From assembly GCA_025362255.1 (NCBI GenBank), contig JANYGY010000004.1, positions 1-23,528 on the forward strand: DNA of 23,528 nt. Direction: 5' to 3'. Origin of the DNA: Planctomycetales bacterium. Lineage in GTDB: Bacteria > Planctomycetota > UBA11346. Under the pieces are notes generated by a model. The model was not told the DNA's origin. It saw only the letters and a list, made by a program, of their open reading frames with translations, and did no database searches. The position numbers and the translations under genes are program-made. Below, one piece after another: positions 1-7,187 of the stretch (position 1 is its first letter; each line of letters opens with the position of its first letter).

Positions 1-236
1 TCCAAGCGGCGTTGGTCGGCCTGCGCGCCGGGCGCACGACGTTTGTCATCGCCCATCGTCTGTCGACCATCCAGGCTGCCGACCAGATCCTGGTCATCGA
101 CGGCGGCGGCATTGCTGAGCGCGGGACGCATGCCGAATTGCTGGCCCACGCGGGCACGTACCGCCGACTGCACGAACGGCAGCACGCGGTCGAAGCCGAA
201 ACCCATCGCAATCCGGGCGAGGAGCCGGCGGCGTGA
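1..236 (+). CDS. ABC transporter ATP-binding/permease protein, C-terminal fragment (5' end outside window)
   Basis: The reading frame is open from the left edge (first full codon at 3) to TGA at 234-236 and gives about 77 residues. It shows the end of an ABC nucleotide-binding domain: an H-loop (IAHRLSTI) followed by the usual tail of type I exporters (DQILVIDGG, then ERGTHAELLA and a final YRRLHERQ-like helix). This ending is typical of MsbA-like or other fused membrane/ATPase half-transporters, which use ATP to export lipids, peptides or drugs across the inner membrane. The substrate cannot be told from this piece. Walker A, signature and Walker B motifs and the membrane domain lie outside the window. 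The stop overlaps the thiD start (GTGA), so the two genes are probably co-transcribed and translationally coupled. Confidence 0.85.
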   Translation, partial: QAALVGLRAGRTTFVIAHRLSTIQAADQILVIDGGGIAERGTHAELLAHAGTYRRLHERQHAVEAETHRNPGEEPAA

Positions 237-1066
237 CCCCTATTTATAAGCCGGCCAGTCATAAGCCGGTCAGCGCGCTCACCATCGCCGGCTCGGATTC
301 ATCCGGCGGGGCGGGAATCCAGGCTGATCTCAAGACGTTTCATCGGCTGGGAGTCTATGGCCAATCGGCGGTGACGCTGATCACCGCGCAAAACACCACC
401 GGCGTGATGGCCGTGCACGTGTTGCCGGTGAGGCTCGTCGAACAGCAGATCGATGCAGTGTTGAGCGACATCGGCGCGGCCGCGATCAAGACCGGCGCGC
501 TCGGCTCGGCCGCGCTCATCCACGCGGTCGCCCAACGGTTGAAGGCTTGCCCCGAGATTCCGCTGGTGGCTGATCCCGTGCTGATTTCCAAACACGGCCA
601 CCTCTTGGTCGATGTGGATGCAAAGCCCGAAGCCATCATCGCGTTGCGGGATCACTTGATGCCGATGGCGACGGTGATCACCCCCAATTGGTTCGAGGCG
701 GCGGCGCTCAGCTGCCTGCCGGTGACCACGCCCGATCAGGCCCTGACGGCGGCACGTTGGCTGCTCGCCCACGGCGCGCGCGCGGTGCTGCTCAAAGGCG
801 GGGGAGAGTCTCATTTCGGATCTTCGGACGCCGCACATGACATCTTGGTCGAGCCGGCCGGCGACACCGTGCTGCCTGGGATACGGGTCGCGACCACGCA
901 TCTGCACGGCTCCGGCTGCACGTTTGCAGCGGCGATCACCGCGTATTTGGCGCTTGGCCAATCGTTGGCCGAAGCCGCGTTGGGAGCGAAGGCATTCATC
1001 GCCCAGGCGATTGCGACCGCTCCTGGACTCGGCCGCGGACGTGGTCCGGTCAACCACTGGGCGTAA
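233..1066 (+). CDS. thiD: Hydroxymethylpyrimidine/phosphomethylpyrimidine kinase (ThiD)
   Basis: This 277-residue ribokinase-fold enzyme phosphorylates 4-amino-5-hydroxymethyl-2-methylpyrimidine twice (HMP to HMP-P to HMP-PP), supplying the pyrimidine half of thiamine in the cytoplasm. The family N-terminal motif AGSDSSGGAGIQAD is at residues 19-32, TPNWFEA near 150-156, LLKGGG near 186, and the anion-hole/catalytic motif GSGCT at 226-230. Length matches stand-alone ThiD (about 260-280), with no fused ThiE or TenA domain. The start is GTG at 233, overlapping the upstream ABC gene by 4 bp, with a GAGGAG ribosome site at 219-224. No THI-box riboswitch was seen, though the upstream region is mostly off the window. 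It has no functional link to the T6SS; the shared terminator region downstream separates the two. Confidence 0.95.
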   Translation: MTPIYKPASHKPVSALTIAGSDSSGGAGIQADLKTFHRLGVYGQSAVTLITAQNTTGVMAVHVLPVRLVEQQIDAVLSDIGAAAIKTGALGSAALIHAVAQRLKACPEIPLVADPVLISKHGHLLVDVDAKPEAIIALRDHLMPMATVITPNWFEAAALSCLPVTTPDQALTAARWLLAHGARAVLLKGGGESHFGSSDAAHDILVEPAGDTVLPGIRVATTHLHGSGCTFAAAITAYLALGQSLAEAALGAKAFIAQAIATAPGLGRGRGPVNHWA

Positions 1067-1082
1067 GAGACGACGAAAAAAA

Positions 1083-1112
1083 AGCCGTTGGCGGAAAAGT
1101 CCGCCAACGGCT
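1083..1112 (-). terminator. Rho-independent terminator for hcp
   Basis: A perfect 13-bp stem (AGCCGTTGGCGGA at 1083-1095 pairing with 1100-1112) closes a 4-base loop. The plus strand carries an A-run at 1076-1083 just before the stem, which reads as a T-run after the stem on the minus strand. This is therefore a canonical intrinsic terminator for minus-strand transcription arriving from hcp. The stem may also block thiD transcripts, but there is no U-tract on that side. Confidence 0.9.
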
Positions 1113-1114
1113 CA

Positions 1115-1140
1115 CAGCTGAAATCAGCTGATTTCAGCTG
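1115..1140. repeat. Perfect 26-bp palindrome with three CAGCTG hexamers
   Basis: The sequence equals its own reverse complement over 26 bases: CAGCTGAAAT, a central CAGCTG, then ATTTCAGCTG. It sits between the hcp stop codon and the hcp terminator and next to the thiD 3' end. It could fold as an RNA hairpin upstream of the terminator, giving a double stem that protects hcp mRNA from exonucleases, or it could be a dyad-symmetric protein-binding site. The perfect symmetry is visible; the function is a guess. Confidence 0.75.
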
Positions 1141-1159
1141 AGGGAAATCGCGTGCCGGC

Positions 1160-1660
1160 TTACGCGTGCCCGCCGCCCTCGCCCCATGAATCCTGATGAG
1201 TGATGCCGCCGTTGGTGTAGGTCATCACGATCGTCGCGAAGGTGAAGGAAATCTCCTCCATCGGCGCCTGAGAATGGGTGGTCGTTCCGTCGGTGTCGGG
1301 GAGCACCAATCGCTGGCTCGCGACCCGACCCTTTTTGATCTCGATCGTGTAGAATTGCTCGGTGGTACCGTCGCCTTCGAGACTTGGCCGGTAGAATTTG
1401 AAAACACCTTCGATGACTTCGTTGTTGCTCAACGATTTGAGAATCAACGGGGTTGCCTTGTCGATGCGCTTGCGGATGGCGAGGGGCTTGTACTGCCGGC
1501 GGCCGGAGGCCATGCCCGAAGCTGCGTCGCGCGCAGTCGCCACGTTGAAGTCGAGAAACAACACTTCGATCGAGTTTTCACGACCTGCACTGATCTGGGT
1601 GCTTTCACCCGCGATATCGTTGCCGTTGGATTTAAGGAAAAGATGAACGGTTTCAGCCAT
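1160..1660 (-). CDS. hcp: T6SS inner-tube protein Hcp (TssD)
   Basis: The 166-residue product belongs to the Hcp/TssD family. Hexameric rings of this protein stack inside the sheath to form the expelled tube, and can chaperone small effectors in their lumen. Visible family traits are the N-terminal strand HLFLKSNGNDIAGES (residues 6-20), the central block GRRQYKPLAIRKRIDKATPL (53-72), SNNE (78-81), FKFYRP (87-92), FYTIEIKKG (103-111) and a late MEEISFTFATI strand (134-144). The C-terminal tail is Gly/His rich. There is no C-terminal toxin extension, so this is a structural Hcp. The start is ATG at 1660-1658, with GAGG about 6 bases upstream. It is transcribed away from tssB and has its own strong terminator, which fits high-copy, independent expression. 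Confidence 0.95.
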   Translation of the reverse strand: MAETVHLFLKSNGNDIAGESTQISAGRENSIEVLFLDFNVATARDAASGMASGRRQYKPLAIRKRIDKATPLILKSLSNNEVIEGVFKFYRPSLEGDGTTEQFYTIEIKKGRVASQRLVLPDTDGTTTHSQAPMEEISFTFATIVMTYTNGGITHQDSWGEGGGHA

Positions 1661-1700
1661 GGGAATCCTCGCGGAATGGTCGGTGGTGAGAGAGATTCAC

Positions 1701-1728
1701 TTCCTAGGAGCGACTCGCATGGGGTCAA
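1701..1728 (-). promoter_or_regulatory. Candidate sigma70-type promoter for hcp
   Basis: On the minus strand, TTGACC (plus coordinates 1723-1728) is followed after 16 bp by TAGGAA (1701-1706). The -35 box is one base from consensus; the -10 box is poor. Transcription would begin near 1694, about 34 bases before the hcp ATG. This is pattern matching only; the host's promoter preferences are unknown. Confidence 0.3.
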
Positions 1729-1745
1729 GGGGGCGACTGTTGCAT
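1729..1745 (+). promoter_or_regulatory. Candidate sigma54 (-24/-12) promoter for the tssB operon
   Basis: The sequence GGGGGCGACTGTTGCAT contains GG (1730-1731), exactly ten bases, then GC (1742-1743), with an intact TTGCA at the -12 element. The -24 element is imperfect (GGGGCG against TGGCACG), and the G-run makes chance alignment easier. Sigma54 control with an enhancer-binding activator is known for several T6SS loci; no activator gene is in this window. A competing sigma70-like pair lies downstream (TTGACG 1787-1792, 16 bp, TATTCC 1809-1814). Confidence 0.35.
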
Positions 1746-1837
1746 CATCTACCCTTCATAGGATCCACATCATGCGACGCTCGACCTTGACGGTGGGGGT
1801 GCGAGAGGTATTCCCCTGATCCACCCAGGAGTTCATC

Positions 1838-2329
1838 ATGGCCAAAGAAGGTTCGGTCGCGCCCAAAGAGCGTGTTAACATCGTCTATAAGACGGACACC
1901 GGTGGCGCTCAGTCAGAAAAGGAACTGCCGTTCAAGCAATTGGTCATCGGCGATTTCACCCAGCGGGCCGACGCCACGCCGGTGGAACAACGCAAGGCCA
2001 TCAACGTCACCAAAGACAATTTCGGCGAAGTGATGGCGAGCCAGAAACTTAAGCTCGACCTCAACGTGCCCAATGCCCTCGCTGCCGATGGCAGTGAGAT
2101 GGCGGTGTCGTTGAAGGTGTCGTCGCTCAAGGATTTAGAGCCCGAATCGGTGGCCCGTCAGGTGCCCGAATTGGCGCAGATGCTTGAGTTGCGTGAAGCC
2201 CTCAACGCCTTGAAGGGGCCGCTCGGCAACATCCCCGCATTCCGTAAAAAGATCCTCGCGATCATTCAGGATGAGACCTCGCGCAAGGCGATTCTCGATG
2301 AACTCGGCACTGATCAGAAGCCTGCTTGA
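1838..2329 (+). CDS. tssB: T6SS contractile sheath small subunit TssB (VipA/ImpB)
   Basis: The 163-residue product is the small sheath protein that pairs with TssC to build the contractile tail sheath around the Hcp tube. Family traits are RVNIVYKT near the N-terminus, the ELPFKQLVIGDFT strand (29-41), a VEQRKAINVTKDNF segment, a LKLDLNVPN strand and a helical C-terminus (PELAQMLELREALNALKGPLGN, then residues near AFRKKI). Length is normal for TssB. The ATG at 1838 is preceded by AGGAG (1827-1831). It is the first gene of the plus-strand structural operon and is followed 39 bp later by tssC, the usual partner order. Confidence 0.96.
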   Translation: MAKEGSVAPKERVNIVYKTDTGGAQSEKELPFKQLVIGDFTQRADATPVEQRKAINVTKDNFGEVMASQKLKLDLNVPNALAADGSEMAVSLKVSSLKDLEPESVARQVPELAQMLELREALNALKGPLGNIPAFRKKILAIIQDETSRKAILDELGTDQKPA

Positions 2330-2368
2330 GCCCCTTGAAAACCACCCAAAAGCGCAACGGAACAACCA

Positions 2369-3847
2369 ATGGACAATGAACGCCAGACGCAGCCCCAGGC
2401 TGCCGCCGCCGCTGATGGCTCGCTGCTTGATCAGATCATGCAGCAGACCTCGTTGGCACCCAATGACGAAGGTTACAGCCTGGCCCGTAAAGGGGTCGAA
2501 GCCTTTGTGTCGCAGATCCTTGCCAGCGGTGGTCAACAGGCCAAGGCCGACAAGGCTGCGGTTGATCAGATGATCGCCGAGCTCGACAAGAAATTGTCAG
2601 CGCAGGTCAACAAGATCATGCACCACCCGCAATTCCAGAAACTCGAAAGCTCGTGGCGTGGCCTCAAGCTGCTGATCGACCGCACCGATTTCCGCGAAAA
2701 CAACAAGATCGAATTGCTCAACGTCTCGCGCGATGACCTGCAAGCTGACTTCGATGACGCGCCGGACATCACTAAAGCGGGTCTGTACAAGCAGGTCTAC
2801 ACGGCTGAGTACGGCCAGTTCGGTGGCGAGCCCTACGGCGCGATCATCGGCAACTACGAGTTTACCGCCGGTGCCCAGGATGTGGCGCTGCTGCAAAAGG
2901 TCGCGTCCGTTGCGACCATGGGCCACGCCCCATTCCTGACTTCGGCCTCGCACAAGTTCTTCGGCGTCGACAGCTACACCAAGCTCGCCGGCCTCAACGA
3001 CCTCAAGGCGCTGTTCGAAGGTCCGCAGTACGCCAAGTGGCGGTCCTTCCGCGAGAGCGATGACTCGCGCAGCGTTGGCATGACCGCGCCGCGCTTCCTG
3101 CTGCGTCTGCCGTACGGTGCCGACAACGTTCCGGTCAAGGCCTTCGCCTTTGAAGAAGAAGTGAAAGGCGAGCACGAGTCCTACCTGTGGGGCAACACCG
3201 CGTTCGCCCTGGCCTCGCGCTTGGCCGACAGTTTTGCCAAGTACCGCTGGTGCCCGAACATCATCGGTCCGCAATCCGGCGGTTCGGTCGAAGATCTGCC
3301 CTTGCACCAGTACGAGGCGATGGGCGAGATCCAGACCAAGGTCCCGACCGAAGTCCTGATCAGCGAGCGCCGCGAATACGAAATGTCCGAAGAGGGCTTC
3401 ATCGGCCTATCGATGCGCAAAGGTTCTGACAACGCCTGCTTCTTCAGCGCCAACAGCTGCCAGAAGGTCAAAACCTTTGGCCAGTCGGCTGAAGGTAAAG
3501 CCGCCGAGACCAACCATCGGTTGGGTACTCAGCTGCCCTACCTGTTCATCGTCAACCGCTTGGCGCACTACATCAAGGTGCTGCAGCGTGAGCAGATCGG
3601 CAGTTGGAAAGACAAGTCGACCCTGGTCCGCGAGCTCAACACCTGGATCGGCCAGTATGTCGCCGACATGGAAGATCCCGCGCCCGAAGTTCGTAATCGC
3701 CGGCCCTTGCGCTCGGCGTTGATCAGCGTGGAAGACGTGCCGGGCGAAGCCGGCTGGTACAAGGTCGGCCTGAAAGTGCAGCCGCATTTCAAGTACATGG
3801 GCGCCAGCTTCACGCTGTCGCTGGTCGGCAAGCTCGACAAGAAGTGA
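2369..3847 (+). CDS. tssC: T6SS contractile sheath large subunit TssC (VipB/ImpC)
   Basis: The 492-residue product is the large sheath subunit. It shows the hallmark blocks of the family: LESSWRGLKLLIDRTDF near residues 89-105, FGGEPYGAIIGNYEF near 150-164, the SVATMGHAPFLTSAS helix region, the APRFLLRLPYG segment, the EEEVKGEHESYLWGNTAFALASR block and the C-terminal YMGASFTLSLVGKLDKK. Length is typical of a single TssC, with no split TssC1/C2. The N-terminal tail is the segment that ClpV recognises in studied systems. No strong ribosome site precedes the ATG; only a weak CGGAAC is visible, so coupling to tssB translation is possible. A hairpin follows the gene before tssE. Confidence 0.97.
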   Translation: MDNERQTQPQAAAAADGSLLDQIMQQTSLAPNDEGYSLARKGVEAFVSQILASGGQQAKADKAAVDQMIAELDKKLSAQVNKIMHHPQFQKLESSWRGLKLLIDRTDFRENNKIELLNVSRDDLQADFDDAPDITKAGLYKQVYTAEYGQFGGEPYGAIIGNYEFTAGAQDVALLQKVASVATMGHAPFLTSASHKFFGVDSYTKLAGLNDLKALFEGPQYAKWRSFRESDDSRSVGMTAPRFLLRLPYGADNVPVKAFAFEEEVKGEHESYLWGNTAFALASRLADSFAKYRWCPNIIGPQSGGSVEDLPLHQYEAMGEIQTKVPTEVLISERREYEMSEEGFIGLSMRKGSDNACFFSANSCQKVKTFGQSAEGKAAETNHRLGTQLPYLFIVNRLAHYIKVLQREQIGSWKDKSTLVRELNTWIGQYVADMEDPAPEVRNRRPLRSALISVEDVPGEAGWYKVGLKVQPHFKYMGASFTLSLVGKLDKK

Positions 3848-3855
3848 GCCTCGGC

Positions 3856-3886
3856 GGCAAGCCGGCAGCGTGTCTGCCGGCTTGCC
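3856..3886 (+). repeat. Perfect 13-bp stem-loop between tssC and tssE
   Basis: GGCAAGCCGGCAG (3856-3868) pairs perfectly with 3874-3886 across a 5-base loop. No T-tract follows, so it is not a canonical intrinsic terminator. Placed directly after the sheath genes, it could stabilise the upstream tssBC mRNA or attenuate expression of the low-copy baseplate genes. The structure is seen; the role is inferred. Confidence 0.8.
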
Positions 3887-3900
3887 ACTGATCCACGATC

Positions 3901-4323
3901 ATGCCCCCGACTCCTCGCGTTGCCCTGCTTGAGCGTCTGGCCGCATCGGATGGCCGATCGGGTGTCCGTGATGGCATCGGCGGCGACCACGATGCGGCGG
4001 TCGTGCGTTCGGTCTTGTTCAATTTGCGGCGGATCCTCAATTCTCGTGAAGGTGCGGCCCAGGCGCAACGTGACCTGGGTCTGCCATCGCCGCAGGATCT
4101 GCTACAGAATTGGCCGTCCTCGCGCGAAGGCGCGTTGTCGGCGATTCGTCGTTGCATCCAGCGTTTCGAACCTCGGCTGACCGAAGTCGTGGTGCGGGCG
4201 ATGCCCAGCAATGGTGAATTGGCGTTGTCCTTCCAGATCGCGGCGCGCCTGATCGGCCCAGGGCGGATCCCGATTTCGCTGACCACCGCGGTCACTCCGG
4301 ATGGGCGCATGTCACTGTCGTGA
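3901..4323 (+). CDS. tssE: T6SS baseplate protein TssE (gp25-like)
   Basis: The 140-residue product is the T4 gp25-like baseplate subunit that starts sheath polymerisation. Family marks are the NLRRILNSREG helix (41-51), LGLP (59-62) with a following DLL, an IRRCIQRFEPRL segment whose FEPRL core is at 89-93, and late strands carrying LALSFQIAARL. The conserved core (LLNxRxG ... LGLPD ... FEPRL) is intact, with D replaced by S after LGLP. Length matches TssE (about 130-170). No Shine-Dalgarno match is visible just before the ATG, so the start is supported by frame and domain coverage only. It follows the hairpin after tssC. Confidence 0.92.
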   Translation: MPPTPRVALLERLAASDGRSGVRDGIGGDHDAAVVRSVLFNLRRILNSREGAAQAQRDLGLPSPQDLLQNWPSSREGALSAIRRCIQRFEPRLTEVVVRAMPSNGELALSFQIAARLIGPGRIPISLTTAVTPDGRMSLS

Positions 4324-4410
4324 TGGCTGTTTTCTGGGCAATTTTCCCCAAATTCCCCCAAACTCCTTTTTGCTGACCACCTTTTCAATAAACAGCTAGC
4401 TCCCGGTCCT
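4324..4410 (+). other. AT-rich, pyrimidine-rich leader before tssF
   Basis: These 87 bases between tssE and tssF are clearly richer in A and T than the coding sequence around them. They hold a short direct repeat (CCCCAAA twice, three bases apart) and several T-runs. No hairpin with a U-tract, no convincing -35/-10 pair and no ribosome site close to the tssF ATG are visible. It may be an unstructured leader that helps translation start. Confidence 0.4.
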
Positions 4411-6162
4411 ATGCTCAATCGCCATTATCTCGACGAGCTGGGTTACCTGCGTGATCTCGGGCGCGAGTTCGCCCGCGCTCATCCCGAGATCGCCGGCCAG
4501 CTGGGCGAGGTCGGGACCGATCCCGATGTCGAGCGGCTGCTCGAAGGCGTGGCCTTCATCGGCGCGCGCATTCGCCAAAAGCTCGACGATGAGGTTCCCG
4601 AGCTGACCCATGCGCTGATCGACTGCTTCTGGCCGCAATGGTTGTGTCCGTTGCCGGCGACGGTCGTCGTGCAGGCCGCGCCGGCGCGACCTGATGACCG
4701 CGATCATCATCGGGTGCCGCATGGCGCGACGGTGTCGTCACTGCCGATCCACGATGTGCGTTGCCGCTTTCGCACGACCTCGGCCGTCGACCTCCCTCCT
4801 GTGCGCATCGAGCGCGTCGAGCTGCGCCTGGGTGCTGGCGCCGAATTACGCATCGGCCTGACCGTGCCCGAGGGCCTGACTGCGGCGACGGTGCCGTTGA
4901 GCCGTTTGCGGCTGCATTGCCACGGACCCTTTTCGCTCGCCGCCAGCCTCCATCGCCTGCTCATCCGCCAGGTGACCTCGATAGTGGTCGAGGATGACCG
5001 AGGCGTGCGCCGACCGTTGCGTGGGGCGGCCATCGAGCCGGTGGTATTCGATCGCGCAGAGCCGTTGTTTGCGGTGCCCGGCGCGGCGTTTCCGGCGCAT
5101 CTTGCCCTGCAAGAGCATCTCGCCTGTCCGCCGCGGTCACTGTTTGCGGACCTCGTCGGCTTGCAGGGCCTGGCGACATTGGGTGAAGCCCGGCGCTGGA
5201 CCTTGTGCCTGCAATTGCACGACGCGCCCGCCGGAATGCCGCAGATCGACGCGGCGAATCTCCTGCTGGGCTGCACCGTCGCAGTCAATCTGTTCGAGCA
5301 CGACGCTGACCCCTTGAGCCTCGATCCCCAGCGCCGCGAATACCGCCTGCAGCCGTCGAGCATCGATCCGCATGGCGCTGAAATCCATTCGCTGATCGCT
5401 GTCCAAGGCCTGGTGCGCGGCCGTACCAAGCCCCGGGCGTGGTACGCGCATCATCAGGTTGCACGCGAACGCGGCGCTGGCGCCACCAGCGGCGACACCA
5501 GCAAGGACTACGGCACGTATCTACTGCGGCGCAAACCGGCGGTGGTTGAACAGGGCCATGACTGCTGGTTCACCGCGACCGCAGCGCACGCCGAAGCCGA
5601 AGAGACGCTCTCGCTGCGGCTGCTGTGCACCAATCGCCGGTTGCCTGATTCCCTGGCCCCGGGTGAGCTGGATCAAGCCGGCCCCGAGGTTCCGCCGGGG
5701 GTGCGGTTGAAGAATTTGACCAAGCCGATTCCTGGATGTCCGGCTGACCTGGGTGCGGGTCAGGAATGGCGGGTGATCGCGCAACTCGCCGGCAACGTGT
5801 CTGGCCTGGGTGATGTCACCGCGCTGCGCCGTCTGCTTGAGCTGCATCATCCCCGGGCGCATGCCGATCAGCAGGCCCGGGCAGCTTTGCGCCGGCTGTC
5901 GGGGGCGCTTGGCGATTTCACGATCGGACCCGCGACGCGGGTGGTGCAAGGCGTGCCGTTGCGCGGACTGGATGCCGAGCTGACCGTGCATGACGATCGC
6001 CTCGACGGCCCGGGCGAATTGCATCTGCTCGGCATGCTCCTCGATGGCATCCTCGCCGAGCACGCTTCTCTCAATTGCTTCACCCGCTTGACCGTGCGCG
6101 GCTTGGGTTCGGGCGATGTCCTTCACCATGCGCCGCGCGCGGGCGCCGCGGTTTTACGCTGA
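4411..6162 (+). CDS. tssF: T6SS baseplate protein TssF (VasA/ImpG)
   Basis: The 583-residue product is the large wedge protein of the T6SS baseplate, which binds TssG in a 2:1 complex and contacts TssK. The diagnostic N-terminus is present: a YLDELGYLRDLGREFARAHP segment (about 6-25), DPDVERLLEG (37-46), an AFIGARIRQKLDDE segment (about 48-61) and PELTHALID, followed by PQWLCPLPA. Length is in the family range (about 580-620). The C-terminal half contains a YLLRRKP-like strand and a LCTNRRLPDSL segment, as in other TssF proteins. The ATG at 4411 lies after an AT-rich leader with no clear ribosome site. tssG follows 8 bases after the stop. Confidence 0.95.
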   Translation: MLNRHYLDELGYLRDLGREFARAHPEIAGQLGEVGTDPDVERLLEGVAFIGARIRQKLDDEVPELTHALIDCFWPQWLCPLPATVVVQAAPARPDDRDHHRVPHGATVSSLPIHDVRCRFRTTSAVDLPPVRIERVELRLGAGAELRIGLTVPEGLTAATVPLSRLRLHCHGPFSLAASLHRLLIRQVTSIVVEDDRGVRRPLRGAAIEPVVFDRAEPLFAVPGAAFPAHLALQEHLACPPRSLFADLVGLQGLATLGEARRWTLCLQLHDAPAGMPQIDAANLLLGCTVAVNLFEHDADPLSLDPQRREYRLQPSSIDPHGAEIHSLIAVQGLVRGRTKPRAWYAHHQVARERGAGATSGDTSKDYGTYLLRRKPAVVEQGHDCWFTATAAHAEAEETLSLRLLCTNRRLPDSLAPGELDQAGPEVPPGVRLKNLTKPIPGCPADLGAGQEWRVIAQLAGNVSGLGDVTALRRLLELHHPRAHADQQARAALRRLSGALGDFTIGPATRVVQGVPLRGLDAELTVHDDRLDGPGELHLLGMLLDGILAEHASLNCFTRLTVRGLGSGDVLHHAPRAGAAVLR

Positions 6163-6170
6163 GTGGCGAC

Positions 6171-7187
6171 GTGAGCGCGGAATCAACTCCTGCCGTCCAG
6201 GCCAGTCCCGCCACGACGCCGGCAGCGGTGATCACCGCGGTACGCCAGCGCCCGGCGCGGTTCTCGCTGGCCGAGGCGATCGAGGCCTTGGAATCGGCCC
6301 GTCCCGGAGCTGCGCAGATCGGCCATCTCGGGCCGGCCGGGCAAGAAGCCGTGCGCCTGCGGCCGGCCCTCGATCTCGCGTTTCCGACGGCCGACGTGAT
6401 CGCCGTCCAGGCGCCGAAAAGCGATGATCTGCCGTGGGTGCTGACTACGTCAGTGCTTGGGCTGTACGGCGAGAATTCGCCCTTGCCGACGGCCTACACC
6501 GAACAGCTGATGGTCTTGGACGAGCCCAATGCGGCGCGGGCGCTGCTTGATTTGATCAATCACCGGCTGCTGTCGTTTTTGTATCGCGCCTTGCGCAAAT
6601 ATCGGCTGCGGGGTGACGCCCATCAGGCGCATTTCGCGGCCCTGCTCGGCCAGGATCCGGCTGATCCCCAGGCAGCCGGGCGCGCTCCAAGCATGCTCGC
6701 CTGCGCCGGCAGCCTGGCGTCGCGCGGTGGTTCGGCCGCCGGCCTCGAAGCCGCGCTCGGCTGGTGGTTTCCCGGAGTCAGCGCGCAGGTCGAATCCTGC
6801 GTGCCGATCTGGACCCGGGTCGCAGTGGATCAGCGCTCGACCTTGGGCACGGCGAATGTCGTGCTCGGCCGCGACGCCCTGCTCGGCGCTGCTATACGAA
6901 ATCGCGGACTGACCTTCCGGGTCGCGGTGCATCCGCGTTCGGTGGCCGAAATCTCTGCCTATCTCCCCGGTGGTCCGGCGCGTCGCGACCTGCAGACGCT
7001 GGTCGCAGAGTTCAATCCCGGTCAGCTCGACGTCCAACTCGACGTGGTCGTCAGCGGCGCTGACATCGCGCCCGCGCGCTGCGGCCCGGGTTCGCGCCTG
7101 GGCTACGACACCCGCCTCGTTGGTGACCCGCACCGCGAACACCGCATCCGCCTCATGCTGCCGAACCAGGAAAAAAACCATGGCTGA
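6171..7187 (+). CDS. tssG: T6SS baseplate protein TssG (VasB/ImpH)
   Basis: I start this gene at GTG 6171, giving 338 residues. An open frame continues upstream, but it would lie inside tssF, and 338 residues fits the family (about 300-360). Visible motifs are FSLAEAIEALE near the N-terminus, LGLYGENSPLP (96-106), the INHRLLSFLYR helix (129-139), which is the signature FNHRxLSLxYR of TssG, and the C-terminal RLGYDTRLVG (309-318). TssG bridges two TssF copies in the baseplate wedge. The first 30 or so residues are Ala/Pro/Thr rich and probably disordered. Its last 8 bases overlap the clpV start, so translation is coupled. Confidence 0.93.
   Translation: MSAESTPAVQASPATTPAAVITAVRQRPARFSLAEAIEALESARPGAAQIGHLGPAGQEAVRLRPALDLAFPTADVIAVQAPKSDDLPWVLTTSVLGLYGENSPLPTAYTEQLMVLDEPNAARALLDLINHRLLSFLYRALRKYRLRGDAHQAHFAALLGQDPADPQAAGRAPSMLACAGSLASRGGSAAGLEAALGWWFPGVSAQVESCVPIWTRVAVDQRSTLGTANVVLGRDALLGAAIRNRGLTFRVAVHPRSVAEISAYLPGGPARRDLQTLVAEFNPGQLDVQLDVVVSGADIAPARCGPGSRLGYDTRLVGDPHREHRIRLMLPNQEKNHG

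Noticed and set aside
299..1057. 252-residue minus-strand open frame inside thiD
   Set aside because: It is a shadow of ThiD; Arg/His/Gln-rich with no motif.
2597..3307. 236-residue minus-strand open frame inside tssC
   Set aside because: It is antisense to a canonical sheath protein and has no family resemblance.
3856..3886. Intrinsic terminator after tssC
   Set aside because: The stem is strong but no T-run follows, and the T6SS operon continues downstream, so it is listed only as a stem-loop.
6970..7179. Upstream extension of the ClpV frame (would give 939 residues)
   Set aside because: It lies inside tssG. ATG 7180 has a good ribosome site and begins exactly where the ClpV N-domain starts.
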